This document shows positions 55,650 to 63,744 of a stretch of 64,000 bases of DNA, in pieces. The notes beneath the pieces are model-generated. The model had not been told where the DNA came from, searched no databases, and saw only the letters and a program-made list of their open reading frames with translations. The stretch is from the NCBI RefSeq assembly GCF_963666675.1, contig NZ_OY762929.1:5366001-5430000 (forward strand). The letters are read 5' to 3'. Made by a program: the position numbers and the translations under genes. Every line of letters begins with the position of its first letter. The stretch's first letter is position 1. This DNA is from an uncultured Desulfobacter sp. GTDB taxonomy: Bacteria; Desulfobacterota; Desulfobacteria; Desulfobacterales; Desulfobacteraceae.

Positions 55650-56089
55650 TGGATGTGCATCAGCCTCAAACCCGCAGTTATAATATGTCTCGAATAAGAG
55701 GGAAGGATACCAAACCCGAATTAATAATCAGACGTATACTTTGGAGTAAAGGATATAGGTATAGAATCCATTATAAAAATTTGCCTGGGAAACCCGATAT
55801 AGTTTTTCCTCGGAAAAAAAAGGTAATTTTTATCAATGGTTGTTTTTGGCATAGACACAATTGTAAATATTTTAAATGGCCTAAATCTAACCAATCTTTT
55901 TGGAAGGAAAAGATTTTAAGAACGGTTAATCGGGATTCAGAAAACTATAACAAATTAATTTCTGCTGGATGGGGAATTTATATAATTTGGGAATGTTCAA
56001 TAAAGAATAATTTAGATGCTGCAATTGACGATGTCATGACATTTTTAAGCAATACGGATGATGGTAAAATTATTAATCCATCAAAATAA
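55649..56089 (+). CDS. vsr: Vsr-type DNA mismatch/very-short-patch endonuclease
   Basis: 146 residues with the Vsr core: SRIRGKDTKPELIIRRILWSKGYRYRIH, LPGKPDIVFPRKKKVIFINGCFWHRH (catalytic Asp and zinc-binding residues), KWPKSNQSFWKEKI and GWGIYIIWEC. Usually repairs T:G mismatches arising from 5-methylcytosine deamination, fitting the methyltransferase in this operon; Vsr-like proteins in MORC-type operons may instead be the restriction nuclease. Confidence 0.92.
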   Translation: MDVHQPQTRSYNMSRIRGKDTKPELIIRRILWSKGYRYRIHYKNLPGKPDIVFPRKKKVIFINGCFWHRHNCKYFKWPKSNQSFWKEKILRTVNRDSENYNKLISAGWGIYIIWECSIKNNLDAAIDDVMTFLSNTDDGKIINPSK

Positions 56090-56657
56090 TTTATTCTACA
56101 TAGCTGTCCTCTACCATTAAAAACATTAAATTTATTTTCCGATAGTCGAAGCCGCTTCGCTCACATCTCTTAGGCCGTAATATCTGAACATTGCGTAAAG
56201 CGTTTTTACGTGCACCGCAATCATGCTTGAGCCGGAATCCCTCCCCTGCGTATGGTAACGTTGGGAATCCGGGTATAAACAACCCCGTATCGATAAACCG
56301 TTTTATTCCAGCTCAGCTCCCGGAATCCTCCCGAAGTGTTGCGTTCACGTGCGCCTATCGAAGCCAGCTGGGTACCGGCTTCTTTCCACCTTCATGTGTT
56401 ACTACCCTCACCCCCTCCTTGTAAACTCAAAATGTAAAGCGTTTCCATAACAGACCAAGGTTATCGCCCACAGGCGCCAGGGGCATTCAGATTTTCAGAT
56501 TATGATTTTTTGGATCGTTTTTATGTATAATGCCTTTCATCTCCAGAAAAGCTGTCTTTTAATAACTCAACCATAATCATCCCCCATGTAGACAAACGAG
56601 TTCAACAAAGCGGTAACGCTGCCGGGAATACCATTGAAAAAATAATCGAGGATAATT
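56090..56657. other. Unassigned region after the defence operon
   Basis: The GC content rises again. A dyad GAAGCCAGCTGGGTACCGGCTTC lies near 56358-56380. A plus-strand frame at 56191-56424 has Pro/Ser-rich chance-like content and no ribosome binding site. The segment may be the remnant of an intron or repeat element, but I cannot assign it. Confidence 0.3.
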
Positions 56658-56942
56658 ATGAGCAGTTTAAAACCGCTTGGCAAAAACATTTCAGGTGTTG
56701 AAGTCACCAATATTTCCACCCATGGCATCTGGCTGCTGTCCGGGGACAGGGAATTATTTCTCAGTTATGATCAATTCCCTTGGTTCAAGGACGTTCCCAT
56801 CGGCAAGATAATTAATGTTGAAGAACCAAGTCCGGGGCATTTCTATTGGCCCGATCTTGATGTTGATTTGGGAATTGAATCTATTGAGCACCCCGAACGC
56901 TTCCCACTTGTTTCCAAAGGAAATGATTCATCAGTTTGGTAG
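56658..56942 (+). CDS. DUF2442 family protein
   Basis: 94 residues: VEVTNISTHGIWLLSGDRELFLSYDQFPWFKDVPIGKI, then FYWPDLDVDLGIESIEHPERFP, the standard DUF2442 pattern. DUF2442 often forms an antitoxin-like pair with DUF4160, which is absent here, so it is an orphan. GAGGATAATT precedes the ATG. Confidence 0.85.
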   Translation: MSSLKPLGKNISGVEVTNISTHGIWLLSGDRELFLSYDQFPWFKDVPIGKIINVEEPSPGHFYWPDLDVDLGIESIEHPERFPLVSKGNDSSVW

Positions 56943-56965
56943 TTGTCCTAAATAAAATTTTGCTT

Positions 56966-57160
56966 TTATTCAATTTGTCGGAACGGACCTTGCGTTGATT
57001 GACCCGCTTGAGAGACTTCAACAAGCGTTTCCAGTCGAACTACCCGTTTATCAATATCATTGGTTTGATCTGCCAATTTTTCAGTCCTGTCATTAAGCCT
57101 CTGAACCGTATCTGTAAGCCTGATAATATCTAATACGAGCTCTTTCCAGCCGGACATCAT
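56966..57160 (-). CDS. Small coiled-coil protein
   Basis: 64 residues, mostly one helix with a heptad pattern (RLTDTVQRLNDRTEKLADQT...RVVRLETLVE). No function recognised. It overlaps the end of the upstream gene by 4 bp, so the two form a small operon. Confidence 0.6.
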   Translation of the reverse strand: MMSGWKELVLDIIRLTDTVQRLNDRTEKLADQTNDIDKRVVRLETLVEVSQAGQSTQGPFRQIE

Positions 57161-57447
57161 TTTATCCCCTTTACCCCAGAAAGATTTTCAAGACAAGAAT
57201 CGACTTTTTTAATCGTCTCTTCTGTCCTGGTTATTGCCTCTCTCACCTTTGCATGAGCTATGGCCAACAACTCTTGTTCTTGGCTTTGAGTTATCTCAGC
57301 GTCAGGATCATATGCATCTATTGCGTCTCGAACAATTTGAGCAGCAGAGCGGCCTTTCAATGACGAACTCAACATTTCAAGTTTCTTTACTTGGGTGGGT
57401 GAAATGAAAAATTGCTTCCTGACCAATGTTTCTGATTGTGTTTGCAT
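57157..57447 (-). CDS. Ribbon-helix-helix/antitoxin-like small protein
   Basis: 96 residues. The N-terminal RKQFFISPTQVKKLEMLSSSLKGRSAAQIVRDAIDAY matches a ribbon-helix-helix DNA-binding fold; the C-terminus is a helix. AGGAAGT upstream of ATG 57447. Likely autorepressor; its toxin is not evident unless the 64-residue partner is involved. Confidence 0.65.
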   Translation of the reverse strand: MQTQSETLVRKQFFISPTQVKKLEMLSSSLKGRSAAQIVRDAIDAYDPDAEITQSQEQELLAIAHAKVREAITRTEETIKKVDSCLENLSGVKGIK

Positions 57448-57643
57448 AATTTTACTTCCTCCACACGTTATATACGCCTATTATATGCATACACATAATA
57501 TAAGCAAGTATTTATCCATAATGCAATAAATCCTTTTCATCCAGATGCGGAAAATGCTGAGCAGGTCCAAGCACCACCCGGCACACCACAATTTCGTAGA
57601 CCTTATTCAGGTTACAGCCGGAAAGGCTTTTCATTAATACCTG

Positions 57644-57814
57644 TTAGACCTTATCCTGATCCCTCAAAAACTTATCCAAGGCCTCGATCAAAACCCCACC
57701 GACGTCTGTAGAATTTTCATTGGCGTAGCGCTCCATTCTTTCGACCATCTGGCAAGGCAGCTGAACCGTTACGCTCTGGGTGGGATCTGAACACTCTTTT
57801 CTATCTTCGTTCAT
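57644..57814 (-). CDS. 56-residue ribbon-helix-helix (CopG-type) protein
   Basis: ATG 57814 with AAGGA 5 nt upstream. Sequence includes TQSVTVQLPCQMVERMERYA and TDVGGVLIEALDKFLRDQ, a strand-helix-helix pattern of CopG-type antitoxins or plasmid repressors. No toxin gene lies beside it. Confidence 0.65.
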   Translation of the reverse strand: MNEDRKECSDPTQSVTVQLPCQMVERMERYANENSTDVGGVLIEALDKFLRDQDKV

Positions 57815-58075
57815 TGCATTCCTTTCAGGATTTTAAAATTTATGATACTGCCACGATTTCTGCAAAAAACAAAGAATTAAAGTGTGTATGACTGGGGCGC
57901 CTGTCTGAAAATTCAGATATCTGATTCGGATCGAATCTTGAATGACGGCGGGCATTGATCCTAACAAAATGGACAATCAATTTTAACCAAAGATTCATAC
58001 CGGCCTCACCCGCATATGCCTATACTGAAAGTCTGTAATTTAAAAAACGGTCATCACTGGATAGGAGGTCAATCA

Positions 58076-58810
58076 ATGTTATTCTTGCAAAGAAAAGCAA
58101 TCTTTTGCCTTGTTGTTTTGATTCTGCTGCCGGTTCAGGCGTTCCCTGCTATGTCGTCAAACGGTTCGGACGGGGAATTTAACCCTGAGAGCGACATGGT
58201 ACTTGATTTGCCTGAAGACGGCGTGTTTAATTTCACTTCTATTTTTATTGATTCTGATGTGGCAATCACTTTCAATCCCAATGTCGCGAACACCCCGGTT
58301 TGCCTGCTGGCAACGGAAGATATTATTATTAATGGCAGTATAAATATATCGAATTTCTTTAACGGGATTGGCGGAGATTTAGTGATTTCAACCGCCGGGG
58401 CGATCCAAATTGGTGGAAGCATTTTGGCAAACGGGAGCCCCTATGGCGGTTATGGCGGAACAATTACAATACAATCGGGAACAATAATCTCCCTTGAAGA
58501 CAATTCGCATATAAGTGTCGTTGGGGGTGAAGCCACCGGCGCAGTATCCAATAGTGGTTCAGTAACCCTGACAAGTGGGTTGGGCAACCTCGCCATAGAC
58601 GCGACATACGAAGGTCTAACATTTGACGGCGTGGTAAATGGCGGCATTTACCTTGGGTCCGGAGATCATCTTGATCTTGAATTGGTGAATCCGCTACCGG
58701 TGCCGTCAACTATGGCTCTATTGGCGTTCGGAATAATTGGGCTGGTCGGGTTGGCCCGCAGGCAAAGGAGTGCTGAATGGAGCGCAACGCCGGCGCCCCA
58801 CACCATTTAA
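58076..58810 (+). CDS. Exported surface-type protein with PEP-CTERM-like anchor
   Basis: About 244 residues from ATG 58076 (AGGAGG 7 nt upstream): signal peptide (AIFCLVVLILLPVQAFPA), a Gly/Ser/Asn-rich region with repeated I/N strands (IIINGSINISNF, GSILANGSPYGGYGG) like a beta-helix, and a C-terminal PVPSTMALLAFGIIGLVGLARRQ. The last segment has the membrane helix and Arg end of a PEP-CTERM signal, but the PEP is VPS. Probably exported and processed by an exosortase if one exists. Its stop overlaps the convergent lyase gene by 4 bp. Confidence 0.7.
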   Translation: MLFLQRKAIFCLVVLILLPVQAFPAMSSNGSDGEFNPESDMVLDLPEDGVFNFTSIFIDSDVAITFNPNVANTPVCLLATEDIIINGSINISNFFNGIGGDLVISTAGAIQIGGSILANGSPYGGYGGTITIQSGTIISLEDNSHISVVGGEATGAVSNSGSVTLTSGLGNLAIDATYEGLTFDGVVNGGIYLGSGDHLDLELVNPLPVPSTMALLAFGIIGLVGLARRQRSAEWSATPAPHTI

Positions 58811-59733
58811 ACCTGCCCGAGAAAAACGGCCTGGTCCCAAACCCGCCGGGCGATGCGAATGGTGGCCTGGTCCACCATGCGGCCGTCCACAGCCACGGCA
58901 CCCCGGGACCGGTCATCGGCGGCGTCCAGAATCCTTCTGGCCCGCTGAATCTCTTCGGCCGGCGGGGTGAACACCTGGTTGACCGTATCGATCTGGTCGG
59001 GATGGATCACCCATTTGCCGTCACACCCCAGTGCCTTGGCCAGGGCCGCTGATTTTTCGAGGCCTTCGTCATCCCTGAAGTTGCCAAAGGGGGCATCCAG
59101 GGCAACGAGCCCATTGGCCTTGGCAGCCATGACCATGCGGCTGAGCTGAAAATGCCACCGGTGACCGGGGTAAACCTCTTCCTCATTTTCTCCGTGGCCG
59201 GACAAAGAGACCAGGGCCGCCCCGATGCTGGCCTGGTAATCGGCAATGCCGAATGACAGGGAAGAGAGCCTGGTGTCGGCCGAGGCAATTTCGTTGATTC
59301 GGGCAAGGCCCTGGGCGGTCTCAATACAGGCCTGAATCCGAATCCGGCTTTTTTGTCCCAAGGCCATTTCAATGCCGTCCAGCAGGCGGCCTGCAAAATG
59401 GATATCCGCCGCATGATTGACCTTGGGCACCACAACGGTTTCGATGCGATCTCCGGCCGCCTCGACCACATGGATCATATCTTTGTAGGCAAAAGGGGTA
59501 TCCAGGCTGTTGATGCGAAGGGCGACCCGCTTTGTATTAAAATCCAGGGAGAGAAGCGAATCAACCACCGTTTTACGGGCGGTCTCTTTTTCATCCGCCG
59601 GTACGCTGTCCTCTAAATCCAGCATAATAACATCAACGTTGGATGCCGCAGCCTTGGCATGCATCTTTGCTTTATTTCCGGGGACGGAAATCAGTGTTCG
59701 ACAGGGTGTATTTATTTTTAATTTCTCATTCAT
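58807..59733 (-). CDS. CitE/HpcH-family CoA-ester lyase
   Basis: 308 residues of the HpcH/HpaI aldolase-citrate lyase beta family: RTLISVPGNKAKMHAKAAAS, IMLDLEDSVPADEKETAR (metal/substrate Glu-Asp), VALRINSLDTP, VVVPKVNHAADI, ACIETAQGLARI and KWVIHPDQIDTVNQVF. Related enzymes cleave malyl-CoA or citramalyl-CoA to acetyl-CoA plus glyoxylate or pyruvate. No citrate lyase alpha or gamma genes adjoin, so a stand-alone CoA-ester lyase is more likely. It lies next to the CoA-transferase gene, in the same direction. Confidence 0.85.
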   Translation of the reverse strand: MNEKLKINTPCRTLISVPGNKAKMHAKAAASNVDVIMLDLEDSVPADEKETARKTVVDSLLSLDFNTKRVALRINSLDTPFAYKDMIHVVEAAGDRIETVVVPKVNHAADIHFAGRLLDGIEMALGQKSRIRIQACIETAQGLARINEIASADTRLSSLSFGIADYQASIGAALVSLSGHGENEEEVYPGHRWHFQLSRMVMAAKANGLVALDAPFGNFRDDEGLEKSAALAKALGCDGKWVIHPDQIDTVNQVFTPPAEEIQRARRILDAADDRSRGAVAVDGRMVDQATIRIARRVWDQAVFLGQV

Positions 59734-59793
59734 ATTTCCAACCTAACAGGCGCCCAAAGCAGTTGTCAAACCCATAAACCTGCGGCACCACGA

Positions 59794-59820
59794 AAAAAGG
59801 AGGCCCGCGAAGGCCCCCCC
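59794..59820 (-). terminator. Terminator downstream of the CoA-transferase
   Basis: On the minus strand a GGGGGCC...GGCCTCC stem (with G-T pairs and a TTCGCG-type loop) is followed by TTTTTT. It lies between the CoA-transferase stop and the lyase start. Confidence 0.7.
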
Positions 59821-59851
59821 CTGAAATTATCGGACCGGACAGACCGATAAA

Positions 59852-61432
59852 TTATACCATTTCAGGTACGTCCCAGTTGTCGATCTTCATCGTGCCGTTT
59901 TTGGCAAGATTCATCTGCATTTTAAAGCATCTGTCAAAGAGCTGGGGCTCATGGCCGACACCCTTGGCAAGGGTAATCTTGGAAGACATGTCAAGGTACT
60001 CCTGCATGATATCTTTATACTCGGGATGCACACATTTATCGATGATGGTCTGGGCTCTCTCTTTGGGCGCAAGGCCGCGAAGATCTGCAAGGCCCTGATC
60101 TGTTACAACAACGTCAAGATCGTGCTCGGTGTGGTCAATGTGCGGGGCTTTGGGCACAACACATGTGATACCGGTGGGATCTGTTTTTGTGGGACGAACC
60201 GACGGGCAGTGCATCATTTTCAAGAAACCGTTTCTCAAAAAGTCACCGGAACCGCCGATGCCGTTGATCATTCTTGTACCGCCCACAAGCGTTGAGTTGG
60301 CATGGGCGTACATATCAAACTCAACCGGTGTGTTCATGGAGATACAGCCAAGACGGCGGACCGCCTCGGGCGCGTTGGACACGGAAAGCGGACGAAGAAC
60401 AATTTTGTCTGCGTAAAAATCCTTATTGTTCAGGAACCGCGGGAATCCCTCTTTCTCGGACAATGACAGTGAACATGAAGAGGCGGCATCCAATTTACCG
60501 GAGTCAAACAGGTCAAGCATGGTATCCTGAAGCACTTCGGTGTAAACGGTGAGATTTTTGAAAGGCCCTTTGGCAAGACCGCCCACAACCGCATTGGCGA
60601 TGGAACCGACACCGGACTGGAGCGGCAGCAGATTTTCAGGAAGACGGCCGGCTTTCACTTCAGCGATGAAAAAATCGATAATGTGGCCTGCAATGGCTTC
60701 GGAGGTTGCGTCAATATCGGTAAACGCGCGGCCTTTGTCGGGATATTTGGACTCAACGACAGCAATAACTTTTTCAGGGTCACATGCAATGGAGGTAGAA
60801 CCGATGCGGCTGTCTGCTTTTGTAATATTGAAAACCTGCCTGTTGGGGGGTGTTCCCGGCATAAAAAGGTCGTGCATCCCTTCGAAGGAAGGCATACCGG
60901 TGTTCACCTCAAGGATAATTTTATCGCACACCATAAGGATTTCAGGGATGACACCACAGGAGGCGGTGGGCACAATGCTTCCGTCTTCTTTAATGCAGGA
61001 GACTTCAATGATCGCAAGGTCAAGCTTGCCTGACTCCGTATCTTTTGTGTAGAAACCGTAACCCAGGTCCTGGGCGAAAAGAGAGAGGTGCTTGTCACCC
61101 ATTCTGATGCGGCCGGTGTTGATGCCTTTGGCGATGTTTTTACCGGTCTGGTAGGGCCATCTTCTGTCGATCATATCCAGATCGGCCCATCTGTTTTCTG
61201 TTTCGGCACCAACGGATGCACCGATAAAAAGATTGAACCGCCATTGGCCCTGAAGGCTGTTGGCTTCGACATAGTCCGCCAGGGCGATGGGGACTGCTTT
61301 CGGGTAACCTGCGGGCGTAAAACCTGACCAGCCAAGGTTCATTCCCGGTTTAAAAAACGGGATTGTTTCTTCAGCCTTCATAACTTTTTTCAGAAGGCTC
61401 TTACATTCCACTCGAGTCTCAAGTTCAGACAT
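59852..61432 (-). CDS. Succinyl-CoA:acetate CoA-transferase (AarC/acetyl-CoA hydrolase family)
   Basis: 526 residues. Family signatures: NLGWSGFTPAGYPKAVP, SVGAETENRWADLDMIDRRWPYQTGKNIAKGIN, the catalytic Glu in LTVYTEVLQD, DKIVLRPLSVSNAPEAVRRLG, MNTPVEFDMYAHANSTLVGG and MINGIGGSGDFLRN. It should move CoA from succinyl-CoA to acetate, forming acetyl-CoA and succinate. In Desulfobacter this enzyme activates acetate and closes the TCA cycle, hence the lineage guess. A hydrolase activity cannot be excluded by sequence alone. Confidence 0.88.
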   Translation of the reverse strand: MSELETRVECKSLLKKVMKAEETIPFFKPGMNLGWSGFTPAGYPKAVPIALADYVEANSLQGQWRFNLFIGASVGAETENRWADLDMIDRRWPYQTGKNIAKGINTGRIRMGDKHLSLFAQDLGYGFYTKDTESGKLDLAIIEVSCIKEDGSIVPTASCGVIPEILMVCDKIILEVNTGMPSFEGMHDLFMPGTPPNRQVFNITKADSRIGSTSIACDPEKVIAVVESKYPDKGRAFTDIDATSEAIAGHIIDFFIAEVKAGRLPENLLPLQSGVGSIANAVVGGLAKGPFKNLTVYTEVLQDTMLDLFDSGKLDAASSCSLSLSEKEGFPRFLNNKDFYADKIVLRPLSVSNAPEAVRRLGCISMNTPVEFDMYAHANSTLVGGTRMINGIGGSGDFLRNGFLKMMHCPSVRPTKTDPTGITCVVPKAPHIDHTEHDLDVVVTDQGLADLRGLAPKERAQTIIDKCVHPEYKDIMQEYLDMSSKITLAKGVGHEPQLFDRCFKMQMNLAKNGTMKIDNWDVPEMV

Positions 61433-61591
61433 AATACTCCTCCATTATAGCTATTACAGAAACCACCAAAACGGAAGGTTTTTAGAACATAATCCATGGG
61501 GTGTCAAGCAAGTAAAAAATAGATTTTTCTTGACACGGCCGGGGGTTTTAAATTAGCTGTGGACGATTAAAAACCTTTACGGAAAACCTCC

Positions 61592-62833
61592 ATGTATTAT
61601 TTCTCAAAAATGATTAAAACAGTTAGACTTTCGGCCATATTTTTTGTTATCCTCGCCTTGGGTACAAGTACCTTTCATTTAACATCGGCAAGGGCGTCCA
61701 CTTCACATATCTATTTGGTCCCGCCCCAAACAAATGCGATGGCAGGCCAACCCACCCGGTTTACCGTGTTTATCCAAAATGCCGGTACCACGGATATCGT
61801 TTCAACGGATTATAATTCCGCCATGGTCGTGCTGAGTTCCGACGGTCAAACCCACCGCGTGAAGGCCGTGGGCGTGGAAATCCCCCCTGGCGGAACGGTG
61901 ACGATTCCGGCCGGGGGATTTGCTAAACTGACCTATGCATTTGAACTGCCCCAAGAGATGATCGGCATGGTGAGCCTGGCGCTGGAAGAGGTCAACGCCG
62001 GCCCGGTGTTGTTTGCTGCGGCTGCGCCCGTTGAGACACAAACCCGGAAAGAAAAAATCTCAAGCCAGGGGCAACTGGTCATTGGGGAGAAACAGGAGGA
62101 ATTCCAGCCCTTTTTAAAAAACCTGTCCGCCTATGAGCCGGTCTATTTTCTGTTCGGCGTGGATCCAGGGCGGGAAAAAAGCAAATTCCAGGTCAGTTTT
62201 AAATACAAGCTGTTTAACGGGCCCTTTGACAGCCAGGGGTTAAATTCCGTGCTGGATGGGTTGCATCTGGCCTATACCCAGACCTCTTACTGGGACCTGA
62301 AATCTGACTCCAAGCCCTTTGATGATTCCAGTTATAAGCCGGAACTCTTCTATCTAATCCCCAAAATTGATTTAGATCTGCCCTGGGTTAAAATTTTCGG
62401 TATCCAGGGCGGTTTCCAGCACGAGTCCAACGGCAAGGGAGGGGATGCGTCCAGGTCGACGAACTACATATATATCAAGCCGATCATGGGGATTTCGCTT
62501 TTCGACGACGCCTATCTGACCGTTGCACCCAAGCTGTGGGTCTATGTGATGAATGAGGATGAAACCAACCCGGACCTGGCAGACTATCGGGGATATTTTG
62601 ACCTGCAGGTCCAGGCAGGCGTGCCCATGGGCCTGTGCCTGGATACCCACACAAGGTGGGCTGAAGCAGGGCCGAGCATCCAGGCGGATTTAAGCTATCC
62701 ATTGACCTCATTTTTCAACAACGGACTGAATCTCTACCTGCATTTTCAGTATTTCAATGGATATGCCGAACGGCTCAAGGCATACAACGAAAAAGAAGAG
62801 ATTTTCCGGATCGGTTTTTCTCTGAGTCGGTAA
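61592..62833 (+). CDS. pldA: Outer membrane phospholipase A
   Basis: 413 residues: signal peptide, an extra beta-sandwich-like N-terminal region of about 140 residues (HIYLVPPQTNAMAGQPTRFTVFI...), then the OMPLA barrel. The barrel has AYTQTSYWDLKSDSKPFDDSSYKPELFY and catalytic GFQHESNGKGGDASRSTNYIY (His and Ser of HESNG plus Asn in STN). The N-terminal extension is absent in the E. coli enzyme. A Ca-dependent dimeric lipase in the outer membrane hydrolyses phospholipids after membrane damage. A start at ATG 61610 is also possible. Confidence 0.9.
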   Translation: MYYFSKMIKTVRLSAIFFVILALGTSTFHLTSARASTSHIYLVPPQTNAMAGQPTRFTVFIQNAGTTDIVSTDYNSAMVVLSSDGQTHRVKAVGVEIPPGGTVTIPAGGFAKLTYAFELPQEMIGMVSLALEEVNAGPVLFAAAAPVETQTRKEKISSQGQLVIGEKQEEFQPFLKNLSAYEPVYFLFGVDPGREKSKFQVSFKYKLFNGPFDSQGLNSVLDGLHLAYTQTSYWDLKSDSKPFDDSSYKPELFYLIPKIDLDLPWVKIFGIQGGFQHESNGKGGDASRSTNYIYIKPIMGISLFDDAYLTVAPKLWVYVMNEDETNPDLADYRGYFDLQVQAGVPMGLCLDTHTRWAEAGPSIQADLSYPLTSFFNNGLNLYLHFQYFNGYAERLKAYNEKEEIFRIGFSLSR

Positions 62834-63100
62834 CAATGCGTACGAACAGCCACGGGCCGGTCTATCCGATTCAACAAACAGGCTTGGCCCACAACAAAAC
62901 AAAAAAGTAATTCAATGATTGATTGAGACTTTCCTGTAAAAACCGTATAATGCGCTAACAATATTCCCTTATTATGCCAGCGTGTTGTGTCAGGCTTTTT
63001 TAATACAATTTAAATTGAAACGCCTGTGTGTAACATTTCTTGGTTATACCAGGCTTCGTGTATTCTGGATATCATCCTAAATTTTACTGGAAGATAATTC

Positions 63101-63742
63101 ATGTCATTGTATGATTTATTAACAGGTCCCATCATGTGGGCGACCTTTATACTTTTTGCTGCGGGGATGATTTTCAAAACCATATCCCTGGTCCGGCTGG
63201 CGTCAGCCGCACGGCCCGGCACTGCATTCATAAACCCCAATGCCCGGTTCACCCGGTCATATAAATCATCACTTCCTGGTCGTTACCCCGTCACCTCTCT
63301 GATATCGCTCGTGTTTCATCTGATCCTTTTATTTCTGCCCCTGTTCGTAAAGGGCCACAACATTCTTTTAGACACATTCTGGGAATTCAGCCTGCCTGTG
63401 CTGTCGGATGATTTTGCAGACAACCTGACCATGATATGCATCGGCTGCGGCCTGTTTTTCCTTTTGCGCCGACTGCTGACACGACGGGTGCGGGCGATTT
63501 CGTCGCTCAGTGACTATGTGATCATCATCCTGGTGATCCTGCCTTTTCTAACCGGATTTCTTGCCTATCATCGCCTTTTTCCCTACGGGACCGTGCTCAA
63601 CCTGCATATCATCACAGGCCAGTTGATGCTGGTGGCCATGCCGTTTACGCGGCTGGCGCATATGATTGCATTTTTTGTGGTGCGGATGGCAAAACCTTCA
63701 GCAATGCCGCAGCAGTTTGATACCAATAACGGGGCTGTTTAA
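63101..63742 (+). CDS. Membrane cytochrome b subunit of an Hmc/Tmc-type complex (HmcE/TmcC-like)
   Basis: 213 residues with five membrane helices and several conserved His residues placed for two b hemes (FHLILLFLPLFVKGHNI, LNLHIITGQ, RLAHMIAF). It belongs to the nitrate reductase gamma-like family that includes HmcE, TmcC and DsrM. It starts MSLYDLLTGPIMWATFILFAAG. The next gene encodes an Fe-S protein, the same order as hmcE-hmcF. The complex passes electrons between the periplasmic cytochrome pool and the cytoplasm during sulfate reduction. Confidence 0.82.
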   Translation: MSLYDLLTGPIMWATFILFAAGMIFKTISLVRLASAARPGTAFINPNARFTRSYKSSLPGRYPVTSLISLVFHLILLFLPLFVKGHNILLDTFWEFSLPVLSDDFADNLTMICIGCGLFFLLRRLLTRRVRAISSLSDYVIIILVILPFLTGFLAYHRLFPYGTVLNLHIITGQLMLVAMPFTRLAHMIAFFVVRMAKPSAMPQQFDTNNGAV

Positions 63743-63744
63743 CT

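Noticed and set aside
56191..56424. Coding gene or group II intron piece after vsr
   Set aside because: No ribosome binding site, no domain V-like motif and no reverse transcriptase fragment could be recognised.
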